A DNA stretch of 64,000 nt, from contig NZ_JBHOQV010000047.1 in the NCBI RefSeq assembly GCF_042408735.1, positions 1-64,000 on the forward strand, written 5' to 3'. Position numbers and translations under genes: made by a program. Of this stretch, positions 51,256 through 59,390 are shown one piece after another. The notes under the pieces were generated by a model that searched no databases, was not told the origin of the DNA, and saw only the letters and a list, made by a program, of their open reading frames with translations. How positions within the stretch are numbered: position 1 is the stretch's first letter; each line of letters starts with the position of its first letter. The DNA comes from Thermogemmatispora sp042408735 (GTDB taxonomy: Bacteria > Chloroflexota > Ktedonobacteria > Ktedonobacterales > Ktedonobacteraceae).

Positions 51256-53700
51256 TCAGAGGACCATCGTCACCCGAATCCCTCCATCGGGTAGGGGGAG
51301 CCAGCCCGAAGCCGGAGCCTGCGCGGGGGCAAGAGCCGCCTCTCCCAACTCTGGGCCGGAGCTGGCCGCATCCCAGCGCGGGCAGGCCCGGCCATTGAGC
51401 AGGACCGTCTCCACCGGAGGCCGCCCGGCCAGCGGCAGCAAGTGCAGTCCCAGCCGGCGCCTGGCCCCCGTTACCTCGATTGCCAGCCTTCCGCCCTGCA
51501 GATGGGCCGTCACCGTCGTCTCCCCATCCAGATCGCAGAGCGTAAAGCTGCCGCTTCCCTCCGGCAACAGATAGGCCTCGAAGGTCACCGAGGCGAACGG
51601 CTCCTCGCGCACGAAGGGAACCGGCTCCGTCGTCGGAATCAGCGAATTAGCGCGCACATAGAGCGGGAGCTGCTCCAGGGGAGCCTGGACCTGGAGCGTG
51701 CGCGGCCCCTCCAGGATAGCCCCGCTCCAGAAATCGACCCAGCGACCGGCGGGCAGATAGACCGGGCGCTCCCCGCCGGCGCGGTAGAGCGGCGCCACCA
51801 GCAGCTCCGAGCCGAACATATACTGCAGATCGAGCGTATACGTAGCCGGATCATCGGGGAACTCCAACACCATTGCCCGCAGCAGCGGCAGGCTTGTGCG
51901 GGCCGCGATGCAGGCATAGGTATAGATATAGGGCAGCAAGCGATAGCGCAGGCGGGCATAGAAGCGGAAGATCTCCAGCGCCTGCGGGCCGAACTCCCAG
52001 GGCAGGCGAGAGCTATTGCCGTGAGCGCGCGTCAGAGGAGAAAAGAAACCGAACTGGGCCCAGCGGATATACAGCTCGGGGGAAGGCTGGCCCGTAAAGC
52101 CGCCGATATCGTGGCTCCAGAAAGCATGGCCGCACATCCCGAGGCTCAGGCCGCCGCGCAGCGTTGAAGCCAGGGCCGTAAAGGTCGCATTGGGGTCGCC
52201 GCTCCACTGAGCGGCGTGGCGCTGGCCGCCGGCGTAGCTAGAGCGGCCCCAGACCAGGCCCGCGCGGCCCGTCTCGCGGGCCGTCACCTCGGCCACCGCA
52301 TCGTTATAGAGCAGAGCATACAGATTATGCAAGCGCTCGCCCGCGATCCCGCTATAGGCCACCACATCCGTCGGGATCCCCTCGCCGAAATCCGTCTTAA
52401 AGACATCCACCCCCAGGCGCAACTGCTCGCGCAGCAGCCCCTGAAACCAGGCCACCGCCTCCGGGTGCGTCACATCCAGCATCGCCACCGGCGGATGGAA
52501 GCCGCCCCACAGATCGGCCACATACGGCTCCCCGGCGGCATTCTTCAAAAAATAGCCGTGCGCCGCCCCCTCTGCAAAGCGCTCGCTGGCCGTTCCCAGG
52601 TAGGGATGAATCCACAAACAGACCTTAAAGCCCTGGGCCTTCAACTGAGCGATCAGGCCGGCCGGATCGGGGAAGCGCTCCTCATCCCAGAGCAATTCTG
52701 ACCAGCGCCCGAAGCGCTGCCAGTAGCAATCGAGATGCAGCACATCGCAAGGAATCTCAAGCTCGCGGATCAGCCGCGCCCGTTCCAGAACCTGGGCCTG
52801 GCTATCGCGCTGGAAGCCCGAAGAGATCCAGGTTCCCAAAGCCCACTTCGGCGGCAGAATCGGAAAGCCCACCAGCGAGGCATAGCGCGTAATAATCGTC
52901 TTCAGATCCGGCCCGGCGATCACATAATAATCCAGAGCGCTATCGCGACTGATCAGCGTGAACGTCGCCGTATTGCTGGCCACCATATCGAAATCAACCG
53001 CGCAGGGACTATCGACAAAGATCCCATAGCGGCGCGAACTGACCACAAAAGGCACATTCTTATACGCGCGCTCGCTGAAGGCCCCGCCGCAATCGCAATT
53101 CCAGGTCGTGATGCGCTGGCCGCGCTTATCGAAATCCGTGAACTTCTCGCCCAGGCCGAAGAAATGCTCGTCCGGCTCCGCCGTAAACGTATCGTGGAAG
53201 GCCACGCGCTGACCATTGACGCGGCTCAGCCCGAAGGGCAGGATCGTCAGCTTCATGCGCACATTGGTCAGCTCACTATAATTCTGGGCCAGCAGCGTCC
53301 GGCCAGAGGCATCGACGAAGCGCAGGCCGAAGGGGCGCAGCGTCACCTCCAGACGCAACGAGGGGGAGAGCAGAGCCAGGCCCGTCGCCAGCTCCTCGAC
53401 CAGCAGCGGCACCTCTGCCGGAGGGGGAGGCAGATCGCGCGCCAGGCGGACGCGCGTCGGATCAGGCTCCTCCTCCAGCACGACGCGCGCGATGCCGTCG
53501 GCCACCAGGCCCAGGGTCACCAGGACCGTCGAGCCGCTGAGCGTGCGCCCCTGCAGCCGCACGCTTCGCTCGCCGCGCTCCAGCAGCCTGGCCTCCACCA
53601 CGTAATCGGGACCGCCCTCATCCTCCGGCCCGCGCACCGGCAGGCGCGGCGGCTCAGTCATGTACAGATTGTAGGGAAGCAGTGGAACCGGCTCTGCCAT
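51256..53700 (-). CDS. Alpha-xylosidase / alpha-glucosidase (GH31, YicI-like)
   Basis: 814 aa from ATG 53700 behind GAAGGAG; the frame is open to 53913 but that stretch carries the promoter and operator. The N-terminal beta domain is followed by a TIM barrel (from about 265) with DVLHLDCYW. The nucleophile Asp is in VDVFKTDFGEGIPTDV and the acid/base Asp in QWSGDPNATF. FWSHDIGGFTG is also present. The FKTDFGE-x-IPTDVV string and overall length match YicI-type alpha-xylosidases better than alpha-glucosidases. Cytoplasmic; releases alpha-xylose from xyloglucan oligosaccharides or similar. First gene of the GH31-GH42 operon. Confidence 0.9.
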   Translation of the reverse strand: MAEPVPLLPYNLYMTEPPRLPVRGPEDEGGPDYVVEARLLERGERSVRLQGRTLSGSTVLVTLGLVADGIARVVLEEEPDPTRVRLARDLPPPPAEVPLLVEELATGLALLSPSLRLEVTLRPFGLRFVDASGRTLLAQNYSELTNVRMKLTILPFGLSRVNGQRVAFHDTFTAEPDEHFFGLGEKFTDFDKRGQRITTWNCDCGGAFSERAYKNVPFVVSSRRYGIFVDSPCAVDFDMVASNTATFTLISRDSALDYYVIAGPDLKTIITRYASLVGFPILPPKWALGTWISSGFQRDSQAQVLERARLIRELEIPCDVLHLDCYWQRFGRWSELLWDEERFPDPAGLIAQLKAQGFKVCLWIHPYLGTASERFAEGAAHGYFLKNAAGEPYVADLWGGFHPPVAMLDVTHPEAVAWFQGLLREQLRLGVDVFKTDFGEGIPTDVVAYSGIAGERLHNLYALLYNDAVAEVTARETGRAGLVWGRSSYAGGQRHAAQWSGDPNATFTALASTLRGGLSLGMCGHAFWSHDIGGFTGQPSPELYIRWAQFGFFSPLTRAHGNSSRLPWEFGPQALEIFRFYARLRYRLLPYIYTYACIAARTSLPLLRAMVLEFPDDPATYTLDLQYMFGSELLVAPLYRAGGERPVYLPAGRWVDFWSGAILEGPRTLQVQAPLEQLPLYVRANSLIPTTEPVPFVREEPFASVTFEAYLLPEGSGSFTLCDLDGETTVTAHLQGGRLAIEVTGARRRLGLHLLPLAGRPPVETVLLNGRACPRWDAASSGPELGEAALAPAQAPASGWLPLPDGGIRVTMVL

Positions 53701-53885
53701 GAAGAGACTCCTTCTTCCTTCCTTCCTTGTTGCATGCCTACTTGCTTTGTCCGATAGTACCGACATCCTGTCCTCAGTCAACCCGCGCCATCCCCCGCCT
53801 GTCCGGGCCAGCGGCCGGAGCCAGCGGCCGGCGCACCCCTTGACAGGAGGAAGAGGATCGGGTAAGCTTGCACATAGCAGCGTTG

Positions 53886-53899
53886 TGGGAGCGATCCCA
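53886..53899. promoter_or_regulatory. LacI-type operator TGGGAGCGATCCCA
   Basis: An imperfect dyad (TGGGA-N4-TCCCA) just downstream of the GH31 promoter on the minus strand and ahead of the divergent LacI gene. The exact reverse complement recurs at 59129-59142 before the solute-binding-protein gene. Confidence 0.75.
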
Positions 53900-53904
53900 G
53901 AGCT

Positions 53905-53934
53905 ATTGTACACGATACTTCAGCCAAAAGTAAA
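53905..53934 (-). promoter_or_regulatory. Promoter of the GH31-GH42 operon
   Basis: On the minus strand TTTACT (53934-53929) and TACAAT (53910-53905) are separated by 18 bp. The operator begins 5 bp downstream of the -10 box, so bound repressor would cover the start site. Confidence 0.7.
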
Positions 53935-53967
53935 CGTGTAACTGACCTGGACACGCGCAGGTGGCTC

Positions 53968-55071
53968 ATGTCGCAATTAACGATCGAGGATATCGCGCGC
54001 ATTGCCGGGGTATCTCGCTCAACAGTCTCGCGAGTGCTCAACGGGCAACCCAACGTCAGGCCGAGCGTCAGGGAGCGCGTGCGGGAGGTCATCAACAGCT
54101 ACGGCTACGCGCCGCAGGCGGCGGCGCGCCAGCTTGTCACCAGGAAGACGCGCCTGATCGGCCTGATCCTGCCGGACAACGCCCACCATCTCTTTGGCAA
54201 CCCCATCTTCGCCGAGATCGCGCGCGGCGTGAGCCAGGTCTGCGCCCAGCAGGGCTACACCCCGATGCTCTTCATCGGGCGGCAAGACATGGACGAGGCC
54301 ACCTTTTTCAGCCTGCTGCGCGGGCGCCACTTCGACGGCGTCGTGCTCATCAGCAGCGACCGGCAGGACCGCAGCGCCGCCATGCTGCGCGAGGCGGGCA
54401 TGCCCTACGTGCGGGTTGGCCACGACCCCGAGGACGACCAGGACCTGCAGTACGTCGACGTGGACAACGTGGCCGCGGCGCGCCAGGCCGTTGAGCACCT
54501 GATCGCCCTGGGGCACCGGCGCATCGCCATGCTCAAGGGGCTGGCCAAAGACGTCTGCACCCATGCGCGTCTGGAGGGCTATCGCCAGGCCCTGGCTGCC
54601 GCCGGCCTGCCCTTCGACGAGGCCCTCGTCGGCGACGGCGACTGGACCCCCGCCAGCGGCTACGCCTGGACACAACGCTTTCTGGACCTGCCAGAGCCGC
54701 CGACCGCCCTCTTCTCTTCCAACGACATGATGGTCGCCGGCGTCGTGCGCGCCGTCCAGGAGCGCGGCCTCAAGGTCCCCGACGATCTGGCCATCGTCGG
54801 TTTCGACGACCTCCTGCAGACAACCATGATCTTTCCCGAACTGACGACCATCCGCCAGCCCTGCGTCGAGATGGGCACGCGCGCCGCCGAGCTGCTCATC
54901 GAGCAACTGGAGCACAACCGACGCGAGCGCGCCCAGATTATCCTGCCCACCACCCTCATCGTTCGCCAGTCCTGTGGCTACCGCCAGCGGATCTCCGCCC
55001 AGGCCGAGAGCGGGGCCGGCAACCGCCTCGCCCCAAGATCCGCTCCTGGCCCCGGCTCCCCGGCCAGCTAG
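53968..55071 (+). CDS. LacI-family transcriptional regulator
   Basis: 367 aa, ATG 53968. The N-terminal HTH is canonical: TIEDIARIAGVSRSTVSRVL, NGQPNVRPSVRERV, then the hinge helix YAPQAAARQLVTRKT. The type-1 PBP effector domain has IGLILPDNAHH, GVVLISSDRQD, HLIALGHRRIAML, FSSNDMMVAGVVRA and IVGFDD. A ~25-residue disordered Ala/Gly/Pro tail follows. It probably represses the divergent glycosidase operon and the sugar transporter genes through the shared 14-bp operator, released by an oligosaccharide inducer (inference). Confidence 0.93.
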   Translation: MSQLTIEDIARIAGVSRSTVSRVLNGQPNVRPSVRERVREVINSYGYAPQAAARQLVTRKTRLIGLILPDNAHHLFGNPIFAEIARGVSQVCAQQGYTPMLFIGRQDMDEATFFSLLRGRHFDGVVLISSDRQDRSAAMLREAGMPYVRVGHDPEDDQDLQYVDVDNVAAARQAVEHLIALGHRRIAMLKGLAKDVCTHARLEGYRQALAAAGLPFDEALVGDGDWTPASGYAWTQRFLDLPEPPTALFSSNDMMVAGVVRAVQERGLKVPDDLAIVGFDDLLQTTMIFPELTTIRQPCVEMGTRAAELLIEQLEHNRRERAQIILPTTLIVRQSCGYRQRISAQAESGAGNRLAPRSAPGPGSPAS

Positions 55072-55376
55072 GCCAGGTCGCCATCTTCCCGCTTGCTCTG
55101 GCGCCAGACCAGCCGCGGCGCGCCGGCTCCTCCGCCGCCGCCTACAGAGAATACAGAATACAGAATCTCAACAAGCCTCGGCTGGCGGCCCGAGGAGAGC
55201 CGGAGGGAGAGAGCGCGGAGCGGGGAGGAGCGCAACAGGGCAAAGCAACGGAGGGCACAGACAGAGCCGGACGAAGCAGAAGAGCAGAGAAGAAAGGAAT
55301 CGCCGGGAGTCGGTCCGGAGGAGAGCGAGCAGCCGGGGCCGACCACCGGGCAGTTCAGGGAGGAAGGCAGACAGGC
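55072..55376 (+). promoter_or_regulatory. Purine-rich leader between LacI and the first ATPase gene
   Basis: 305 bases without a gene. It has a short tandem repeat (agaatac, units around 55147-55166) and an almost pure purine stretch up to the start codon of the ATPase gene. No copy of the LacI operator is found here. Confidence 0.35.
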
Positions 55377-56483
55377 ATGACCAGCCTGCGACTCGCACAC
55401 ATCGTCAAGGACTACGACGGTCCCGGGGGGCGCCAGCCGGCCCTGCGCGACATCTCTCTTGAGGTGGCCGACGGCGAGACCCTGGCCATCGTCGGCCCCT
55501 CCGGCTGCGGCAAAAGCACCCTGCTCAAGGTCGTTGCCGGCCTCGAATTCCCCACTCACGGGCGCATCTACTACAACGACGTCGACATGACCGAGATCAA
55601 GCCCCAGGACCGCGGCGTCGGCATGGTCTTTCAGGATTACGCCCTCTATCCCGCCATGAAGAGCAAAGGGAACCTGGCCTACTATTTCGAGCACCATGCC
55701 TACACCCACGAGCAGATGGAAGAGCGCGTACGGCGCACCGCTGACCTGATGGGCGTCGACTTTCAGCACCTGCTGGGCCGCTTCCCCGAGACGCTCAGCG
55801 GAGGCGAGCAGCAGCGCGTGGCCATCGCCCGCTGCATCGTGCGCGACCCCACCATCTTCCTCATGGACGAGCCGATCGTCAACCTCGATGCCAAGCGGCG
55901 CGAGAGGACGCGCATCGAGATCAAGAAGCTCCTGCGCGCCTTTCAGGTCACCACTCTCTATGTCACCCACGACCAGCAAGAAGCCATCTTCATGGGCGAC
56001 CGCCTGGCCGTGATGCGGGCGGGGCGCATCGAGCAAGTAGGCAGCTTTGACGACCTCTACTACAGTCCCGCCAACCTGTTCGTCGCCACCTTCATCGGCA
56101 GCCCGCCCCTCAACGTCCTGCCCGCCGCCGTGGGCGAAGGGCGCCTCTATCTGGCCGGAGAAAGCTGGCCGCTCCCGCCCTCCCTGGCCGCCAGCCTGCC
56201 GCCGGGTCCTCTGCGCCTGGGCGTACGCGCCGAGCACTGGCTGCGCGACCAGGAGGACGGCCGGCCGCTGGAGGTCAGCCACAGCGAGCAGCTTCCCACG
56301 GAGCGCATCGCCCTCCTCTACGGTACCTGGCTCGGGCAGCGCGTCACCGTCTCTCTGCCCCTCGAGCAGGCCGGCGAGGGCGCTGGCCTGCGGCGCCTGC
56401 GGCCCGACTGGGAGCAGCTCCTCTACTTTGCCGCCGACGACGAGCGGCTCCTGGCCAGTCCTGGCCCACCGGACCTCTTCTAG
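55377..56483 (+). CDS. Sugar ABC transporter ATPase, MalK/UgpC-like, copy 1
   Basis: 368 aa. Walker A GPSGCGKST, Q-loop VFQDYALYP, signature LSGGEQQRVAIAR, Walker B IFLMDEP, H-loop VTHDQQEA. A C-terminal regulatory (TOBE/MalK-like) part includes LGVRAEHW. Some details diverge from copies 2 and 3 (DEPIVNLDAKRR instead of DEPLANLDA), and the helical domain is shorter. It powers import together with the permeases at 61468 and 62470 or another pair. First of three consecutive ATPase genes. Confidence 0.88.
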   Translation: MTSLRLAHIVKDYDGPGGRQPALRDISLEVADGETLAIVGPSGCGKSTLLKVVAGLEFPTHGRIYYNDVDMTEIKPQDRGVGMVFQDYALYPAMKSKGNLAYYFEHHAYTHEQMEERVRRTADLMGVDFQHLLGRFPETLSGGEQQRVAIARCIVRDPTIFLMDEPIVNLDAKRRERTRIEIKKLLRAFQVTTLYVTHDQQEAIFMGDRLAVMRAGRIEQVGSFDDLYYSPANLFVATFIGSPPLNVLPAAVGEGRLYLAGESWPLPPSLAASLPPGPLRLGVRAEHWLRDQEDGRPLEVSHSEQLPTERIALLYGTWLGQRVTVSLPLEQAGEGAGLRRLRPDWEQLLYFAADDERLLASPGPPDLF

Positions 56484-56665
56484 GCGGGCGGCTCCTGGTC
56501 TGGCCTGGCCCTGCGGGGAGCGGCGCGCGCCGCCGATCAGCCGGCCAGCCAGGCGGATGGACGGACAGACAGTTTGACAGACAGACAGCGGTCCCATGAG
56601 CAATTGAATGAACATGATGCCAAGAGCATAGGGAGTCAATCTTGACTGGTAAGGAGGAAGAGCCG

Positions 56666-57922
56666 ATGGGTCCGGCCAGCGGAGGCATTGTCATCGAGCA
56701 TCTCGTCAAACGTTTTGGGGAGCGGGCTGTCGTCGATGATCTCAACCTGCGCATCCAGCCAGGGGAACTCTTCGTCCTTGTGGGTCCTTCTGGGTGCGGC
56801 AAAACCACGACCCTGCGTCTGCTGGCCGGGCTGGAGCCGGTCACTGCCGGGCGCATCTACTTTGGCGAGCGTCTGGTCAACGACATTCGCCCGCGCGACC
56901 GCAACGTCGCGATGGTCTTTCAGGACTACGCCATCTTTCCCCACCTGACGGTCTTCGAGAACATCGCCTACGGCCTGCGTGCTCGCCATGCCCCGCGCAG
57001 CCTCATCCGCGAGCGCGTTGGGACGGCGGCCCGCCTCTTTCGGATCGAGCACCTGCTTGGGCGCAAGCCGCGCCAGCTCAGCGGAGGCGAGCGGCAGCGC
57101 GTTGCCCTGGCGCGGGCCTTGGTGCGCGACGCCGCTCTCTACCTTTACGATGAGCCGCTGGCTAACCTGGACGCCCAGCTTCGCCATCAGGCGCGCGAAG
57201 ACATCCTGACCCTGCACCGTCAGAAAGGGCAGCCGGCGGTCTACGTCACCCACGACCAGGCCGAGGCCATGGCACTGGGCGACCGCATAGCCGTCATGCG
57301 CGACGGCAAGCTGCAGCAGGTTGGCAGTGGTCTCGATCTCTACGAGCGGCCCTGCAACCAGTTCGTCGCCTTCTTCATCGGCTCCCCGGGCATCAACCTC
57401 TTCGAGGTCGAGGTGCGCCCTGACGAGCGGCCTGGGCAAGACGGGGGCCTGCGCCTGGTGCATCCGGCCTTCACCCTGCCCGTGCCCAGGGAATTTCAGG
57501 AGCGCGTCGCCCCCTACAGCGGCCAGCGCCTGAACCTGGGCATTCGGCCCGAGCACCTGCAGCCGCCGCGCCGCGCCGACTTCGCCGTCAGCGAGGAGAG
57601 CACCATCCGTGGCCTCGTCAACGTTATCGAGCCGACCGTCAGCGGCTGCACCGTCTACCTGAGCACTCTGGAGCCGGCCCCCCGCGACTTCGTCGCCACC
57701 CTCAAAGCCCGCCTGCCCGGCAGCTATCTCGGGCGCGAAGTGCCGCTGGCCGTCAACCTGCGCAAGATCCACCTCTTTGATCCCCATGATGGGCGAGCCT
57801 TGCTGCACGATCGCCAACCGGGCCAGCCGGCGCCCGCGCCGACGGCGAGCGAGCCGGTGCCTGTCAGGGTGAGAGAGTCCGAAACCAGCCAAGCCAGTCA
57901 CGAGAGGGAAGAGCGAGCGTGA
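56666..57922 (+). CDS. Sugar ABC transporter ATPase, MalK/UgpC-like, copy 2
   Basis: 418 aa from ATG 56666 behind AAGGAGGAAG; a TTG at 56642 is less likely. GPSGCGKTT, VFQDYAIFP, LSGGERQRVALAR, LYLYDEPLANLDA and VTHDQAEAM are all intact. The C-terminal half has TOBE-like beta strands (LNLGIRPEHL). A low-complexity Pro/Glu/Ser tail follows. Its last codons overlap the GTG start of copy 3 (GTGA), so the two are translationally coupled. Confidence 0.9.
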   Translation: MGPASGGIVIEHLVKRFGERAVVDDLNLRIQPGELFVLVGPSGCGKTTTLRLLAGLEPVTAGRIYFGERLVNDIRPRDRNVAMVFQDYAIFPHLTVFENIAYGLRARHAPRSLIRERVGTAARLFRIEHLLGRKPRQLSGGERQRVALARALVRDAALYLYDEPLANLDAQLRHQAREDILTLHRQKGQPAVYVTHDQAEAMALGDRIAVMRDGKLQQVGSGLDLYERPCNQFVAFFIGSPGINLFEVEVRPDERPGQDGGLRLVHPAFTLPVPREFQERVAPYSGQRLNLGIRPEHLQPPRRADFAVSEESTIRGLVNVIEPTVSGCTVYLSTLEPAPRDFVATLKARLPGSYLGREVPLAVNLRKIHLFDPHDGRALLHDRQPGQPAPAPTASEPVPVRVRESETSQASHEREERA

Positions 57923-59067
57923 GCACACTCGAAGTACAGGATCTCGTCAAGCGCTACGACGGGCGCAGCGTCGTCGACCACGTCAGCTTTCGCATCGAAG
58001 ACGGAGAATTCTTTGTCCTGCTCGGACCATCGGGCAGCGGCAAGACGACCGTCCTGCGCATCATCTGCGGCCTGGAGCGTCCCGATGCCGGGCGCGTCCT
58101 CCTGGGCGGCAGGGACATCACCGACCTCAGTCCGCGCCAGCGCAAGGTCGGCATGGTCTTTCAAGACTACGGCCTCTACCCGAGCATGGACGTCTACGGC
58201 AACATCGCCTACGGTCTGGAGAACCAGCGCCTGCCGCGGGAAGAGATTCAGCGCCGCGTCTTCGAGGCCGCCGAGAAGCTGCAGCTCACGCCGCTGCTGC
58301 GCCGGGGCATCGACACCCTGAGCGGGGGCGAGCAGCAGCGCGTCGCCCTGGCGCGCATTCTGGCCCGCGACGCCAACGTCTTTCTCTACGATGAGCCGCT
58401 GGCCAACCTCGACGCGCGCCTGCGCCATCAGGCGCGGCGCGACGTCGTGGCCGTGCACCGCCTGCGCGGCGTTCCCAGCCTCTACGTCACCCACGATCAG
58501 AGCGAGGCCCTGGCCCTGGCCGACCGCCTGGCCATCATGGCCGAAGGCCGCCTGCAGCAGGTTGGTCTCCCCAGCGAGCTGCTGGAGCGGCCCGCGAACC
58601 TCTTCGTGGCCCGCTTCCTGGGCAATCCGCCGATGAACCTGCTGGAAGGAGAGATCGTCAGCGGGGCGGACGGCCCCTGCTGCGCCCTGGGCGAGCTGCG
58701 CCTGCCGCTCAACCCCGCCTGGCAGCAGGCACTGACCAGCCGCCCGGAGCCGACCATCATCGTGGGCCTGCGCCCGCGCGAGATCGTCCCACCCTGGGAG
58801 CTGGAGCAGGCCGCGGCTGCCGCCTCACCCCAGCTCTGTCGCTGTCTCGCCCGCGCTCTGACGGTCGAACCCCTGATCGGCGAAGTAGAGGTCACGCTGG
58901 AGCTGCCGACGGCCCGGCAGCCGGCCCCGCGCCTGGTAGCCGTCTGGCCGGAGCCGGAGGAGCTGGAGGCCCTGCCGGCCGCAGGGGCCGAGCTGCCGAT
59001 CGGGCTGGATCCTGGACGCCTGGTGCTCTTCGATCCGCGCTCGGAGCGGGCTTTACAAGTGGAATAG
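57919..59067 (+). CDS. Sugar ABC transporter ATPase, MalK/UgpC-like, copy 3
   Basis: 382 aa, GTG start overlapping the stop of copy 2, with GAGGGAAGAG upstream. GPSGSGKTT, VFQDYGLYPSMDVYGNIAYGL, LSGGEQQRVALAR, FLYDEPLANLDARLRHQAR, VTHDQSEALALADR. The C-terminal domain resembles MalK TOBE modules (VGLRPREI). It is closest to copy 2. All three could serve as alternative energisers of one permease complex or pair as heterodimers. Confidence 0.9.
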   Translation: MSTLEVQDLVKRYDGRSVVDHVSFRIEDGEFFVLLGPSGSGKTTVLRIICGLERPDAGRVLLGGRDITDLSPRQRKVGMVFQDYGLYPSMDVYGNIAYGLENQRLPREEIQRRVFEAAEKLQLTPLLRRGIDTLSGGEQQRVALARILARDANVFLYDEPLANLDARLRHQARRDVVAVHRLRGVPSLYVTHDQSEALALADRLAIMAEGRLQQVGLPSELLERPANLFVARFLGNPPMNLLEGEIVSGADGPCCALGELRLPLNPAWQQALTSRPEPTIIVGLRPREIVPPWELEQAAAAASPQLCRCLARALTVEPLIGEVEVTLELPTARQPAPRLVAVWPEPEELEALPAAGAELPIGLDPGRLVLFDPRSERALQVE

Positions 59068-59085
59068 AGTTATGCCGTAGCAAAC

Positions 59086-59114
59086 TTGACAGTTCTCCTT
59101 TTGTTATGTACACT
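59086..59114 (+). promoter_or_regulatory. Promoter of the solute-binding-protein gene
   Basis: TTGACA (59086-59091) and TACACT (59109-59114) with a 17-bp spacer. Transcription would start near 59121, just before the operator at 59129. Confidence 0.8.
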
Positions 59115-59128
59115 AACACTAGAGTTTT

Positions 59129-59142
59129 TGGGATCGCTCCCA
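59129..59142. promoter_or_regulatory. LacI-type operator TGGGATCGCTCCCA
   Basis: It is the exact reverse complement of the element at 53886-53899, placed about 8 bp past the predicted transcription start, the classic repressor position. It lies 250 bp ahead of the solute-binding-protein gene; the 323-bp gap holds no other gene. Confidence 0.8.
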
Positions 59143-59390
59143 TAACTAGAACTTGAGTCACGGGCGACCCGGCGGCTGACCAGAGCTTGACCGCACACGC
59201 GGTTGAACTGATGTGCAGCCTGGAGGTGGGTCGGCAGGCGAGCAGAGCGCTGGAGGGATGGGCCAGGACAGGCAGCGCGTCAGGTAGCGGAGGCAGGCCG
59301 CCCTGAACGCGGCCCAACGCAGGCTTCAGATGCAGGAAGACAGGATGGACCCAGACAACCGGAGAAGCATCCAAAGAAGGAGAGAAGATC

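Noticed and set aside
49331..51574. 747-codon plus-strand open frame
   Set aside because: It is the exact antisense of the GH42 and GH31 genes; rich in Gln/Arg/Ala/Ile with no domain.
55068..56639. 523-codon minus-strand open frame
   Set aside because: Antisense to ABC ATPase copy 1; no independent motif.
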